From: Sweltsa coloradensis
Taxonomy: Eukaryota > Arthropoda > Insecta > Plecoptera > Chloroperlidae
Length of the DNA: 64,000 nt
Direction of reading: 5' to 3'
NCBI GenBank assembly: GCA_024449915.1
Contig: JAMZAV010001272.1
Span: 1 to 64,000, forward strand
Part shown: positions 1 to 14,400 of the stretch, piece after piece
Numbering within the stretch: position 1 is the stretch's first letter
Layout: each line of letters starts with the position of its first letter
The notes under the pieces: model-generated
Seen by the model: the letters and a program-made list of their open reading frames with translations, nothing else
The model's database searches: none
What the model was told of the DNA's origin: nothing
Made by a program: the position numbers and the translations under genes

Positions 1-3000
1 CTTTTTTTGAGCGGGTCTTCGGGGCAGTTTTTTTTCTCTTTATAACCCAAAAAAGGAACTGTACTGTCCCAAACATTGCTACTAACTATAGAGTAGACGT
101 GGGCAGTAGTGAAATTGCCCTGTTGTGCAGTTGATGTTTTCGCCAAAAAATTCACAAAGGCCCCAAATTTGTTAATTTCGGGTCCGTCTCAAAATCAATA
201 TTTTCTTTAAAATTATTAACAAGGGAGTCCTCCCATTGACAAATAACCAATTCATTGTCAAATCGGACAGAAATTGACAGATTTACGGAAGTTTATTTAA
301 CTTTGAGCGGGATCTTCGGGTGCAGTTTTTTTACTCTTTTATGAACCAAAACGGGAACTGTCACTGTCAATCATAACTACTAACTAAAGAGTACACCTGG
401 GCAGTATTAGAATTGCCCTGTTGTGCAGTTGATGTTTTCGCAAAAAAATTCACAAAGGCTAACCCCTTTACAAATTTGTTAATTTAGGGTCCGTCTCAAA
501 ATCAATATTTTCTTTAAAATTATTAACAAGGGAGTCCTCCCATTGACAAATAACCAATTTATTGTCAAATCGGACAGAAATTGACAGATTTACGGAAGTT
601 TATTTTACTTTGAGCGGGATCTTCGGGTGCAGTTTTTTTTACTCTTTTATGAACCAAAACGGGAACTGTCACTGTCAATCATTACTACTAACTATAGAGT
701 AGACGTGGGCAGTAGTGAAATTGCCCTGTTGTGCAGTTGATGTTTTCGCCAAAAAATTCACAAAGGCTAACCCCTTTACAAATTTGTTAATTTAGGGTCC
801 GTCTCAAAATCAATATTTTCTTTAAAATTATTAACAAGGGAGTCCTCCCATTGACAAATAACCAATTCATTGTCAAATCGGACAGAAATTGACAGATTTA
901 CGGAAGTTTATTTTACTTTGAGCGGATCTTCGGGTGCAGTTTTATTTACTATTTTATAAACAAAACGGAACTGTCACTGTCAATCATAACTACTAACTTA
1001 AGATTACACCTGGGCAGTAGTAGAATTGCCCTGTTGTGCAGTTGATGTTTTCGCAGAAAAATTCACAAAGGCTTACCCCTTTACAAATTTGTTAATTTCG
1101 AGTCCGTCTCAAAATCAATATTTTCTTTAAAATTATTAGAAGGAGTTTTTCCTTTTGGAAACCAATTCTTTAATGACGTAATGACAATACGGAAGTTACT
1201 TAACTTTGAGGAGTTGGTGGGTATTCACTGTTATGACCAAGGAGTTTCACTTAAAATCAAAAGCTAACCCTTACAAACTTGGATTAATGCCCGTTAAAAT
1301 CATATTTTTTGAAAAAAATATCCCATTGCAAATTACCAAATTTGTAATTCAGGACCATTGAAAATTAGAAGTTTTTTAAAATTTGAGCGGGTCCTTCCAT
1401 TGAACATTTTTTACAAAATTAGGACCAAAATCGAATTTACGGAATTTATTTACTTAGGGACTTGGAGTGCATTATTGTCTTTTTTGAACTCACAGAAATT
1501 CACAAGCAAATTTTACAAATTTGTTAGATTTGGGCGTAGTTCAAATTCTTTTCATTATGTTTCCAAAAAATTAAAAGGCTAACCCATTACAAATTGAAAT
1601 TTCGGTTGCAAAATATATTTCTTTGGAAATTATTAAATGGAGCTCTCTTAGAAAACCATTATTGCAAATGGACGAAATGACAGCATTTACGGAAGTTATT
1701 ACTTAGCGGAATCTTCGGGTGCAGTTTTTTTACTCTTTTATGAAACCCAAACGGAACTGTCACTGTCAATCATTGCTACTAACTTTAGAGTAGACGTGGG
1801 CAGTTTGAAAATTGCCCTGTTGTGCAGTTGATGTTTTCGCAAAAATTTCACAAGGCAATCTTTACAAATTTTTTAATTTCGGGTCCGTCTCAAATCATAT
1901 TTTCTTTAAAATTATTAACAAGGGAGTCCTCCCATTGACAAATAACCAATTCATTGTCAAATCGGACAGAAATTGACAGATTTACGGAAGTTTATTTTAC
2001 TTTGAGCGGGATCTTCGGGTGCAGTTTTTTTTACTCTTTTATGAACCAAAACGGGAACTGTCACTGTCAATCATACTACTAACTAAGAGTACTGGGCAGT
2101 AGTAGAATTGCCTGTTGTGCAGTTGATGTTTCGCCAAAAATTCACAAAGGCTACCCCTTTACAATTTTTAATTTCGAGTCCGTCTCAAAAATCAATATTT
2201 TCTTTAAAATTATTAACAAGGGAGTCCTCCCATTGACAATAACCAATTCATTGTCAATCGGACAAATCAGATTTACGGAAGTTATTTACTTGAGCGGATC
2301 TTCGGTGCAGTTTTTTTTACTCTTTTATGAACCAAAACGGAACTGTCACTGTCAATCATTCTACTAACTATAGAGTAGACGTGGGCAGTAGTTAAATTGC
2401 CCTGTTGTGCAGTTGATGTTTTCGCCAAAAAATTCACAAAGGCCCCTTTACAAATTTGTTAATTTCGGGTCCGTCTCAAAATCAATATTTTCTTTAAAAT
2501 TATTAACAAGGGAGTCCTCCCATTGACAAATAACCAATTCATTGTCAAATCGGACAGAAATTGACAGATTTACGGAAGTTTATTTAACTTTGAGCGGGAT
2601 CTTCGGGTGCAGTTTTTTTACGCTTTTTGAACCAAAACGGGAACTGTCACTGTCAATCATTACTACTAACTATAGAGTAGACGTGGGCAGTAGTGAAATT
2701 GCCCTGTTGTGCAGTTGATGTTTTCGCCAAAAAATTCACAAAGGTGCTACCCCTTTTACAAATTTGTTAAATTTCGAGTCCGTCTCAAAATCAATATTTT
2801 CTTTACAATATTAAAAAAGGGAGTCCTCCCATTGACCAAATAACCAATTTCATGTCAAATCGGACAGAAATTGGAAGATTTACGGAAATTTATTTTACTT
2901 TGCGCGGGATCTTCGGGTGCAGTTTTTTTTTTTACCTTTTTGAACCAAAACCGGAACTGTCACTGTCAATATGCTTACTAACTATAGAGTGTGTTAGACG

Positions 3001-3368
3001 TGGGCAAGTAAGTAAAATGCCCCCCTGTTGTGGAGAAGTGATGTTTCGCCACAAAATTCACAAAGGATAACCCCTTTACAAAATTTGTTAATTCGGGGTC
3101 CGTCTCAAAAATCAAATATTTTTCTTTAAAAAAATTATTAACAAGGGAGCCGCCCAATTGACAAAAACCAATCACTGTCAAATCGGACTAAAATTGACAG
3201 ATTTACGGAAGGTTACTTGACTTTGAGCCGGATCTTCGGGTGCCAGTTTTCTTACTCATTTATGAACCAAAAACGGGAACTGTCCCACTGTCAATCATAA
3301 CTACTACACTAAAGATTACAACCTGGGCAAGTAGTTAGTAGAATTGCCTGTGTGCAGTTGATGATTCG

Positions 3369-3420
3369 CCGAAAAAAAAAAAAAAAAAAAAAAAATTTTT
3401 TCCACCCCCCCCCCCCCCCA
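3369..3420. other. Poly-A/poly-T/poly-C run inside a satellite monomer
   Basis: A long A run, a T run and a long C run replace the normal short aaaaaattcacaaagg stretch of the monomer. No other monomer carries this. It most likely reflects a consensus or assembly fault in a homopolymer-rich stretch. Confidence 0.6.
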
Positions 3421-6400
3421 ACAAAGGCAAATTATTGTTTACAAATTTGTTATTTCGGGTCCGTTCTCAAAATCACTATTTTCTTTAAATTATTAACAAG
3501 GGAGTCCTTCCCATTGACCCCAAATAACCCAATTCATTGTCAAATCGGACAGAAAATTGACAGATTTACGGAAAGTTATTTTACTTTGACGGGATCTTCG
3601 GGGCAGTTTTTTACTCTTTTGTGAACCAAACGGGAAACTGTCACTGTCACTATAAATACTAACTATAGAGTAGACGTGTGCAGGTTTTTAGTAGTGGAAA
3701 ATTGCCCTGTTGTGCAGTTGATGTTTCCCTAAAAAATTCACTCAAAGCCTAACCCCTGTTAAAAATTTGTTAATTTGGGGTTCCGTCTCAAAATCAATAT
3801 TATCTTTCAAATTATTAACAAGGGAGCCTCCCATTGACAAAATAACCCAAATTCCTTGAAATCAGACAGAAATTGACATGATTTACGAGAAGTTTATTTT
3901 ACTTTGAGCGGGATCTTCGGTGTGCAGTTTTTTTACTCTTTATGAACCCCAAAACCGGAACTGTTACTGTCAATCATTGCTACTAACTATAGAGTAGACT
4001 GTGGGCAGTAGCAAAAAATTGCCCTGTGTGCAGTTGAGTTTTCGCCAAAAAAATTCACAAAAAGGCAAATTGTTTACCAAATTTTTGTTAATTTGGGGTC
4101 CGTTCAAAAATCATTATTTTCTTAAAATTATTAACAAGGGAGTTCCTCCCATGACAAACTAACCAACTCATTGTCAAACGGACAGAAAATTGACAGATTT
4201 ACGGAAGTTTATTACTTTGAGGCGGGATCTTCGGGTGCAGTTTTATTGTACTCTTTTTATGAACCAAAACGGGAAACTGTCACTGTCAATCATAACTACT
4301 AATAAAGAGTACACTCTGGGCAGTAGTAGAATGGCCCTGTTGTGCAGTTGATGTTTTCGCAGAAAATTCACAAAGGCTAACCCCTTTTACAAATTTTGTT
4401 ATTTAGGGTCCGTCTCAAAATCAAATTTTCTTTAAAATTATTAAACAAGGGAGTCCTTCCCATTGAACCAAAAAACCAATTCATTGTCAAATCGCGACAG
4501 AAATTGACAGATTTCGGAAAAGTTTATTTACTTTGAGCGGGATCTTCGGGTGCAGTTTTTTTTACTCTTTGTGAAACCAAAACGGCGAACGGTCCACTGT
4601 CAATCATTACTACTAACTATAGAAGAGACGTGGGCAGTAGTGCAATTGCCCTCGTTGTGCAGTTTGATGTTTTCGCTAAAAATTCACCAAATGGGTAAAC
4701 CCCTTTACAAATTTGTTAATTTCGGGTCGTCTCAAAACTCAATAATTTTCTTTAAAATTATTACTCAAGGGAGTCCTCCCATTGAAAATAACCAATCTTG
4801 TCAAATCGGACAGAAATTGACAGATTTACGGAAGTTTATTTTTAACTTTGAAGCGGGATCCGGGTGCAGTTTTTTTTTACTCTTTTATGAACCAAAACGG
4901 GAACTGTCACTGCAATCATAAACTACTAACTAAAGATTACACTGGGCAGTAGAGTAGCTAGAATTGCCCTGTTGTGCAGTTGATGTTTTCGCCGCGAAAA
5001 AATTCACAAAGGCTTACCCCTTTAAAAATTTGTTAATTTCGAGTCCGTTCTAAAAATCAATATTTTCTTTAAAAGTATTAAACAAGGGAGTCCTTTCCAT
5101 TGACAAATAACCAATTCATTGTCAAAATCGGACAGAAATTGGACCAGATTTACGGAAGTTTATTTTACTTTGAGCGGGATTCTCGGGTGCAGTTTTTTTT
5201 ACCTTTTTTATGAACCAAAACCGGAAAACTGTCACTGTCAATCCATTGCTATACAACTACTAGAGTAGACGTGGGCCAGAGTAGCAAAAATTGCCCTGTT
5301 TGTGCAGTTGATGTTTTAGCCAAAAAATTCACAAAGGAAATTTGTTTACAAATTTCTTTAATTTCGGGTCCGTCTCAAAATCAATATTTTCCTTTAAAAT
5401 TATTAACAAGTGGAGTCTCCCCATTGGACAAATAACCAATTCATTGTTTCCCCACAAATCGGACAGAAATTGACAGAATTTACCGGAAGTTTATTTAACT
5501 TGAGCGGGAATTCTTCGGTGCAGGTGCAGTTTTTTTACTCTTTTAGGAACCAAAACGGGAGTGTCCACTGTCAATCCATAACTACTAACTAAAGAGTACA
5601 CATGGGCAGTATTAGAATTGCCCTGTGTGCAATTGATGTTTCGCAAAAAAAATTCACAAAGGGCTAACCCCTTTACAAATTGTTATTTAGGGTCCGTCTC
5701 AAAATCAATATTTTCTTTAAAATTATTAACAAGGAGTCCTCCCATGACAAATAACCAATTCCATTGTCAAATCGGACAGAAATGACAGATTACGGAAGTT
5801 TATTTTACTTTGAGCGCGATCTTCCGGGTGCAGTTTTTTAATCTTTGTGAACCAAAAACGGGACACGTCACTGTCAATCATTACTTCAAACATAGAGTAG
5901 AAGTGGGCAGTAGTGAAATTGCCCTGTTGTGCAGTTGATGTTTTCGCTAAAACAAATTCACAAAGCTAACCCCTTTACAATTTGTTATTTCGATGTCCGT
6001 CTCAAAATCAATATCTTTACAATTTTAAAAAGGGGGAGTCCTCCCATTGACAAATAACAATCATTGTCAAATCGGACAGAAATTGGACAGATTTACGGAA
6101 GTTATGTTACTTTGTGGGGATCTTCGGGTGCCAAGTTTTTTTACTTTTTATGAACCAAAACCGGAAAACTGCACTGTCAATCATTGCTACAACTATAGAG
6201 TAGACGTGGGCAGTAGTAAAATTGCCATGTTGTGCAGTTGATGTTTTCACCACAAAACTTCAAAAGGCCTAACCCCTTTACAAAATTGTTAATTTCCGGT
6301 GGTCCGTCTCAAAATCAATATTTTATTAAAATTATTAACAAGGGAGTCCTCCCATTGGACAAATAAACCAATCATTGTCCAAATCGGACAGAAAATATGA

Positions 6401-8339
6401 CAAGAATTACGAAAGTTTATTTAACTTTGAGCAGGATCTTCGGGTGCAGTTTTTTACTCTTTAATGAATCAAAACGGGAATGTCACTGTCCAATCATAAA
6501 TACTAACTTAAAGATTACACCTGGGCCAGTAGTAGAATTGCCCTGTTGTGCAGTTGATGTTTTCGCCGAAAAATCCACAAAGGCAAATTTTGTTTACAAA
6601 TTTGTAATTTCGGGTGTTCGTCTCAAAAAATCATATTTTCTTTAAAAATTATTAAACAAGGGAGTCCTCCCATTGACAAATAACCAATTCATTGTCAAAT
6701 CGGACAGAAATTGACAGATTTACGGAGTTTATTTTACTTCGGAGCGGGATCTTACGGGTGCAGTTTTTTTTACTATTTTATGAACCAAAACGGGAACTGT
6801 CACTGTCAATCTAACTATAACACTAAAGATACACCTGGGCAGTAGTAGAATTGCCCTTGTTGTGCAGTTGATGGTTTTCGCCGAAACAAATTCACAAAGG
6901 CTTACCCCCTTTACAAATTGTTAAATTCGAGTCCGCTTCTAAAAAATCAATATTTTCTTTAAAAATTATTAACAAGTGGGGGAGTCATCCCATTGACAAA
7001 TACCCAAGTCATTGTAAAATCCGGCACAGAAATGACAGATTTACGGAAGTTTATTTTACTTTGAGCGGGATCTTCGGGTGCAGGTTTTTTACCTCTTTTA
7101 TGAACCAAAACCCGTAACGGTCACTGTCAATCATGCTACTAACTATAGAGTTAGACGTGGGCAGTAGCCAAATTGCCCTGTTGTGCCGTTGATGTTTTCG
7201 CCAAAATTCCACAAAGGCAATTTGTTTACAAATTTCTTAATTTCGGTCCGTCCAAACATCAATAGTTTCTTTAAAATATTAACAAGGGAGTCCCTCCCAT
7301 GACAAATAAACCAATTCATTGTTCAAATAGACAGAAATTGACAGGATTTTACGGAAGTTTGATTTAACTTTGAGCGGGATCTTCACGGGTGCAGTTTTTT
7401 TCTATTTATGAACCAAAACGGGAGCTGTCACTGTCAATCATCAACTACTAACAAAGAGTACACCTGGGCAGTATTAGAATATTCCCTGTTGTGCAGTTGA
7501 TGTTTTCGCAAAAAAATTCACAAAGGCTAACCCCTTACAAATTGTGAAGTTAGGGTCCGTTCCTCAAAATCAATATTTTTCTTTAAATTATTAACAAGGG
7601 AGTCCTCCAATTGACAAATAACCAATTCATGTCAAATCGGACAGGAAATTGACAGATTTACGGAGTTTTTTTACTTTCCGAGCGGCGCGATCTTCGGGTG
7701 CAGTTTTTTACCTTTTATGAACCAAAACGGGAAACTGTTCACTGGCAATCGTTTACTACTAACTATAAGTAGGATGGTTTCCAAGTGGGCAGTAGTTGAA
7801 ATTGCCCCTGTAGTGCAGTTGATGTTTTCGCTAAAAAATTCACAAAGGCTAAACCCTTTACAAATTTGTTAATTGGGTTTCCGTCTCAAAATCAATATTT
7901 CTTTAAAAATTATTAACAAGGGAGTCCCTCATCCCCATTGACAAATAACCAATTCATTGTCAAATCGGACAGAAAATTGCACAGATTTACGGAAAGTTAT
8001 TTTTACTTTGAGCGGGATCTTCGGGTGCAGTTTTTTTAGCTCTTTTGACAAAACGGGAACTGTCACTGTCAATCCATTACTATAACTTAGAGTAAACGTG
8101 GGCAGCAGAAGTTAGAATTGCCTGTTGTGCATTTGATTGTTTTCGCACGTAAAAACATCAACACCCTTTACAAATTTGTTAATTTCACACGAGTCCGTCT
8201 TCAAAATCAATATTTTCTTACAATATTAACAAGGAGTCCTCCCATTGACCAAATAAACCAATGTTTATTGTCTCAAATTCGGACAGAAATTGGACAGATT
8301 TACGGAAGTTTCTTTTACTTTGTGACGGGATCTTCGGGT

Positions 8340-8427
8340 TTTGTTTTGGCGCCCGAGGCCTGCAGGGTATTTTTTTACGCTTGCGTTAACTGAACCACCA
8401 AAAATACCTTTTTTCTCTTTTTTCTTT

Positions 8428-8464
<37 letters not shown>
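8340..8464. other. Foreign insert plus long poly-T inside a satellite monomer
   Basis: Between the ttcggg and tgtcaatcattgc landmarks the usual ~45 bp is replaced by a segment with ggcgcccgaggcctgcaggg, acgcttgcgttaactg and a T-rich run of more than 40 bases. The surrounding monomer is normal. It is either a small insertion or a mis-assembled patch. Confidence 0.5.
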
Positions 8465-8465
<1 letters not shown>

Positions 8466-11400
8466 GAAACGGTCATGTCAATCATTGCACTACTAACACT
8501 ATAGAGTAGACGTGGGCAGTAGTAAAATTGCCCTTGGTGTGCATGATGTTTTCGCACAAATTCACAAAGGCTAACCCTTTACAAATTTGTTAATTTCGGG
8601 TCCGTCTCAAAATCAATATTTTTTAAAAATATTAACAAGGGGAGTCCTCCCATTGTACAAATAACCAATTCATTTGTCAAATCGGACAGAAATTGACAGA
8701 TTTACGAAAAGTTTTATTTAACTTTGAGGGGATTTCGGGTGCAGGTTTTTTTCACTCTTTTATGAACCAAAAACGAGAAACTGTCACTGTCAATTCATTA
8801 ACTACTAACTAAAGATTGACACTGGGCAGTAAGTAGTAGAATTGCCTCCTGCTGGTGCCAGTTGATGTTTTCGCCCAAAAAGCACAAAGGCAATCGTGGT
8901 ACAAATTTGTTAAAATTTTCGGGTTCCGGTCTCAAAAATCAAATATTTTCTTTAAAATTATTAACACAGGGAGTCCTCCCATGACAAATAACCAAGTCAT
9001 TGTCAAAGGGACAGAAATTGACAGATTTACGGAAGTTATTTTACTTTGATGCGGGATCTTCGGGTGAGTTTTTTTTTTACTCTTTATGAACCAAAACGGG
9101 AAACGTCACTGTCAATCATAACTACTTACTAAAGATTACACCTGAGCAGTAGTAGAATTGCACTGTTGTGCATTGATGTTTCGCCGAAAAACAAAAAGGC
9201 TACGCCCTTTACAAATTTGTAATTTCGAGTACCGTCTAAAAATCAATATTTTCTTTAAAATTATTAACAAGGGAGTCCTCACATTGACATATAACCAATT
9301 CATTGTCAAAATTCGGACAGAAATCCGGACAGATTTAAAGGAAGTTTCATTTTACTTGAGCGGATCTATCGGTGCAGTTTTATTTTTACTCTTTTATGAC
9401 CCAAAAAACCGGAACTGTCATGTCATCATTGCCTACTAACTAGAGAGTAGGACGTTGGGCAGTAGCAAAATTGCACCTGTTGGTGCAGGTTGATGTTTTC
9501 GCCAAAAAATTCACAAAGCAAATTTGGTTACAAATTTATTAATTTCGGGTCCGTCTCAAAATCAAGATTTTCTTTAAAATTATAACAAGGAGTCCTCCAT
9601 GACAAATAACCAATTATTGTCAAATCGGACAGAAATTGACAGATTTTACGGAAAGTTTATTTAAACTTGAGGCGGGATCTCGGGTGCAGTTTTTTTACTC
9701 TTTTATGAACCAAAAACGGGCAGCTGTCACTGTCAATCATAACTACTAAACTAACGAGTTACACCTTGTGGGCAGTATTAGAATTGCCCGTTGGCAGTTG
9801 ATGTTTTCCCCCCGCCCCCCCCCCCCAAAAAAAATTCACAAAGGCTAACCCCTTACAAATTTTGTTAATTTAGGGGTCCGTCTCAAAATCAATATTTTCT
9901 TTAAAATTATTAAAAAGGGAGGTCCTCCCATTGACAAATAACCAATTTCATTGTCAAATCGGACAGAAATTGAACAGATTTACGGAAGTTATTTACTTTG
10001 AGCGGATCTCGGGTGCAGTTTTTTTAACTCTTTGTGAACCAAAACGGGAACTGTCACTGTCAAGCATTACTACTAACTATAGAGTAGAAGTGGGCAGTAT
10101 TGAAATTGCCCTGTTGTGCACCAGTTAGCTGATGTTTTCGCATTAAAAAAATTCACAAAGGCTAACCCCTTTACAAAAATTTGTTGTAATTTAGGGTCCG
10201 TCTCAAAATCAATATTTTCTTGAAAATTATTAACAAGGGAGTCCCTCCCATTGACAAAACTAACCAATTCATTGTCAAAATCGGACAGGGAGAAATTGGA
10301 CAGATTTACGGTAACTCGTTTATTTTTACTTTTTGAGGCGGGCCTCTTCGGGTGCAATTTTTTTTACTTTTTTTGAACAAAACGGGCAACTGTCACTGTC
10401 AATCATTAATAACTATAGAGTAGACGTGGGCAGAAGTAGAATTGCACCTGCTGCTGCATTTGATGTGTCGCCGAAAACACGTCACAACCCTTAAAATTTG
10501 TTAATTTCGAGTCCGTCTCAAATCAATATTTTCTTTACAATTATTAACAAGGGAGTCCTCCCATTGACAAAAAAAAAAAAAAAAAACAATTTCATTGTCA
10601 AATTCGGATCAGAAATTGGGACGATTACCGGAAGTTTAATTTTCCATTTGTGCGGGATCTTCGGGTGTGCAGTTTTTTTACTCTTTTATGAAACCAAAAC
10701 CGGACCTGTTAACTGATCAATCATTGCTACTAAACTATAGAGTAGACGGGGGCATAGTAAAATTGCTGTTGTGCAGTGATGTTTACGCCACAAAAATTCA
10801 CAAAGGCTAACACTTTACAAATTCTTTAATTAACGGGTCCGTCGTCAAACATCAATAATTTTTCTTTTAAAATTATTTAACAAGGGGAGGTCTCCCATTG
10901 ACAATAACAACACACAATTCATTGTCAAATCGGACAGAAATTGACAGATTACGAAAACGTTTATTTTACTTTGAGCGCGGATCTTTTCGGGTGCAGTTTT
11001 TTTACTCTTTTAGAACAAAACGGGAAAAACAAACGGTCATCTGTCAAATCATAACTACTAACTAAAGATTACACCTGGGCAGTGTAGAATGCCCTGTTGT
11101 GCAGTTGATGTTTTCGTCCCGAAAAAATTCACAAAGGCAAAGTTTGTTACAAATTGTTAATTTTCGGGTCCGTCTCAACATCAAATATTTTCTTTAAAAT
11201 ATAACAAGAGAGTCCTCCCATGACAAATAACCAATTCATGTTAAATCGGACAGAAATTGACAGATTGACGGAAGTTTATTTAAACTTTTGAGCGGGATAT
11301 CTTCGGGTTTGCAGGTTTTTAGTACTATTTTATGAACCAAAACGGGAACGGGAAACTGTCACTTCAATCAAACTACTAACTAAAGATACCACACTGGGCA

Positions 11401-14400
11401 GTATTAGGAATGCCCTGTTGTCAGTTGATGTTTTCGCAAAAAAAAATTCACCAAAGGCTAACCCCTTTACAAATTTGTTTATTCGGGTTCGTCTCAAAAT
11501 CAATATTTTCTTTAAAATTATTAACAAGGGAGTCCTCCCATTTGACAAATAAAACAATTCATTGCAAATCGGACAGAAATTGACAGATTTACTGGAAGTT
11601 ATTTTACCTTTTTTTTTTTTGAGAGGGCCTTCGGGTGCAGTTTTTTTACTCTTTTATGAAACAAAAAGGGGAAACTGTCACTGTCAATCATACTACCTAA
11701 CTAAGAGAGACGGGGCAGTAGTGAAAATTGCTCAGTTGTGCAGTGATGTTTTCACCAAAAAAATTCACAAAGGCTAAACCCCTTTTAACAAATTGGTTAA
11801 ATTCGGGTCCGTCTCAAAATCAATATTATCTTTAAGAATTATTAACAAGGGGAGTCATCCATTGCCAAATAACCAATTCATTGTCAAATCGGACAGAAAT
11901 TGGACCGATTTACGGAAGTTAATTTTACTTTGAGCGGGATCTTCCGGGGAGCAGTTTTTTTACTCTCTTAGGAAACTAAAACGGGAAACGTCACTGTCAT
12001 ATCTATCAATACTAACTAAAAGAGTACACACTGGGGCAGAGTAGAGTGCCTTGTTGGGTTGCAGTTGATGTTTCGCAAAAAAAATTCACATAGGCTTACC
12101 CCCTTTACAAATTTGTTAATTTCGGGTCCGTATCAAAATCAATATTTCTTCAAAATTATTAAAAAAGGGAGTCCTCCCATGACAAATAACAATTTCATTG
12201 GTCAATCGGACAGAAATGGACAGATTTACGGAAGTTTATTTAACTTTGAGCGGGATCTTCGGGTTGCAAGTTTTCTTTACTTCTTAATGAACCATAACGG
12301 GACGTCACTGTCAATGCAAACATACTAACTAAAGAGTACACCTTGTCAGTAGTAGAATTGCCCTGTGTGGCAGTTGATGTTTTCGCAAAAAACAATTTCA
12401 CATAGGCCTCGACCCCTTTACAAATTTGTTAATTCGGGTCCGTCTCAAAATCAATATTTTCTTCAAAATTATTAACAAGGGAGCCCTCCCATTGACAATA
12501 CACCAATTTTGTGTCAAATCGGACAGAAAATGACCAGATTTACGGCAAGTAGATTTACTTCAAGCGGGATCTTCGGGTGCGTTTTTTTAACTCTTATTCA
12601 TGAACAAAAACGGGAAACTGGTCACCTCGTCAATATAACTACTAACTATAGAGTAGACGTGCGGCAGTTAGTAAAATTGCCATGTTGGTGCAGTTGATGT
12701 TTTCGCCAAAAAATTACAAATTTCTTATTTCGGGCCGTCTCAAAAATCAAATATTTTCTTTAAAATTATTAAACAAGGGAGTCCTCAGCCATGACAAATA
12801 ACCAATTCCATTGTCAAATCGGACAGAAACTTGACAGATGTACGGAAGTGTATTTTAACTTGAGCGGGATCTTCGGGTGCAGTTTTTTTACTCTTTATGA
12901 ACCAAAACGGGAGCTGTCATGTCCAATCATAACTACTAACTAAAGAGTACACATGCGGCAGTATTAGAATTGCCTGTTGGCAGTTGATGTTTCGCAAAAA
13001 AATTCACAAAGTCTAACCTCCTTTACAAATTTGTTAATTTAGGGTCCGTCTCAAAATCAAATATGTTCTTTAAAATATTAACAAGGGAGTCCTCCCATTG
13101 ACAAATAACCAATCATGTGTCCAAATCGGACAGAAATTGACCAGATTTACGGAAGTTATTTTACTCATTGAGCGGGAATCTTCGGGTGCAGTTTTTTACT
13201 CTTTTGTGAACCAAAACGGTGGAAACTGTCACTGTCAATCATTACTACTAAACTATAGAGAGAAGTGGGCATTAGTGGGAAAAATGACATGTGTTGTGCA
13301 GTTGATTTTTCGCTAAAAAAATTCACAAAGGGCAACCCCTTTACAATTTGTTAATTTCGGGTCCGTCTCAAAATGCACTATTTTCTTTTAAAATTATTGT
13401 AACAGGGAGTCCTCCCATTGACAAGTAACCAATTCATTGTCAAATCGGACAGAAAACTGACATATTTACGGAAGTTTATTTTACTTTGAGCGGGATCTTC
13501 GGCGTGCAGTGTTTTTTATCTTTTTTGAACCAAAACGGGAACTGTCACTTTAGTCAATCATTACTACGAACTATAGAGTAGACGTGGGGCAGAAGTAGAA
13601 TGCCCTGTTGTGCATTTTAGTTTTTCGCCCGAAAACATCAACACCCTTTACAAATTGTTAATTTCGAGTCCGTCTCAAAATCAATATTTCTTTACAATTA
13701 TTAACAAGGAGGTCCTCCCATTGACAAATAACCAATTCATGTCAAACACGGACAGAAATTGACAGATTTCAGAAGTTGATTTTACTTTGAGGGATCTTCG
13801 GTGCAGTTTTTTTACTCTTTTATGAACAAAACGGGAAAAAAAACTGTCACTGTCAATTCATTGCTACCTAACTATTAGAGGAGACGTGAGGCAGTGTAAA
13901 ATTGCCCTGTTGTGGCAGTTGATGTTTTCGCCACAAAATTCACAAAAGGCCTATTAACCCCTTTACAAATTTGTTAATTTCGAGTCCGTTCTAAAATCAA
14001 TATTTTCTTTACAAATTATTAACAAGGGAGTCCTCCCATGGACGAATAACCAATCATTGTCAAACCGGACCAGAAATTGACAGGATTTACGGAAGTCTTT
14101 ATTTTACTTTGAGAGGGGATCTTCGGTGGCAGTTGTTTTTTACATCTTTTATGAACCAAAACCCGGAACTGGTCACTGTCAATCATGGCTAACTAACTAT
14201 ATGAGTAGACGTGGGCAGTAGCAAAATTGCCCCTGTTGTGCAGTGATGTTTTCGCCCAAAAAAGTCACAAAGGCAGGCAAATTTGTTTTACAAAAATTTG
14301 TTAATTAAGGGTCCGTCTCAAAATCGATATTTTCTTTAAAATTATTTAAAACAAGGGAGTCCTCCCCATGGACAACCATAACCAATTCATGTCAAATCGG

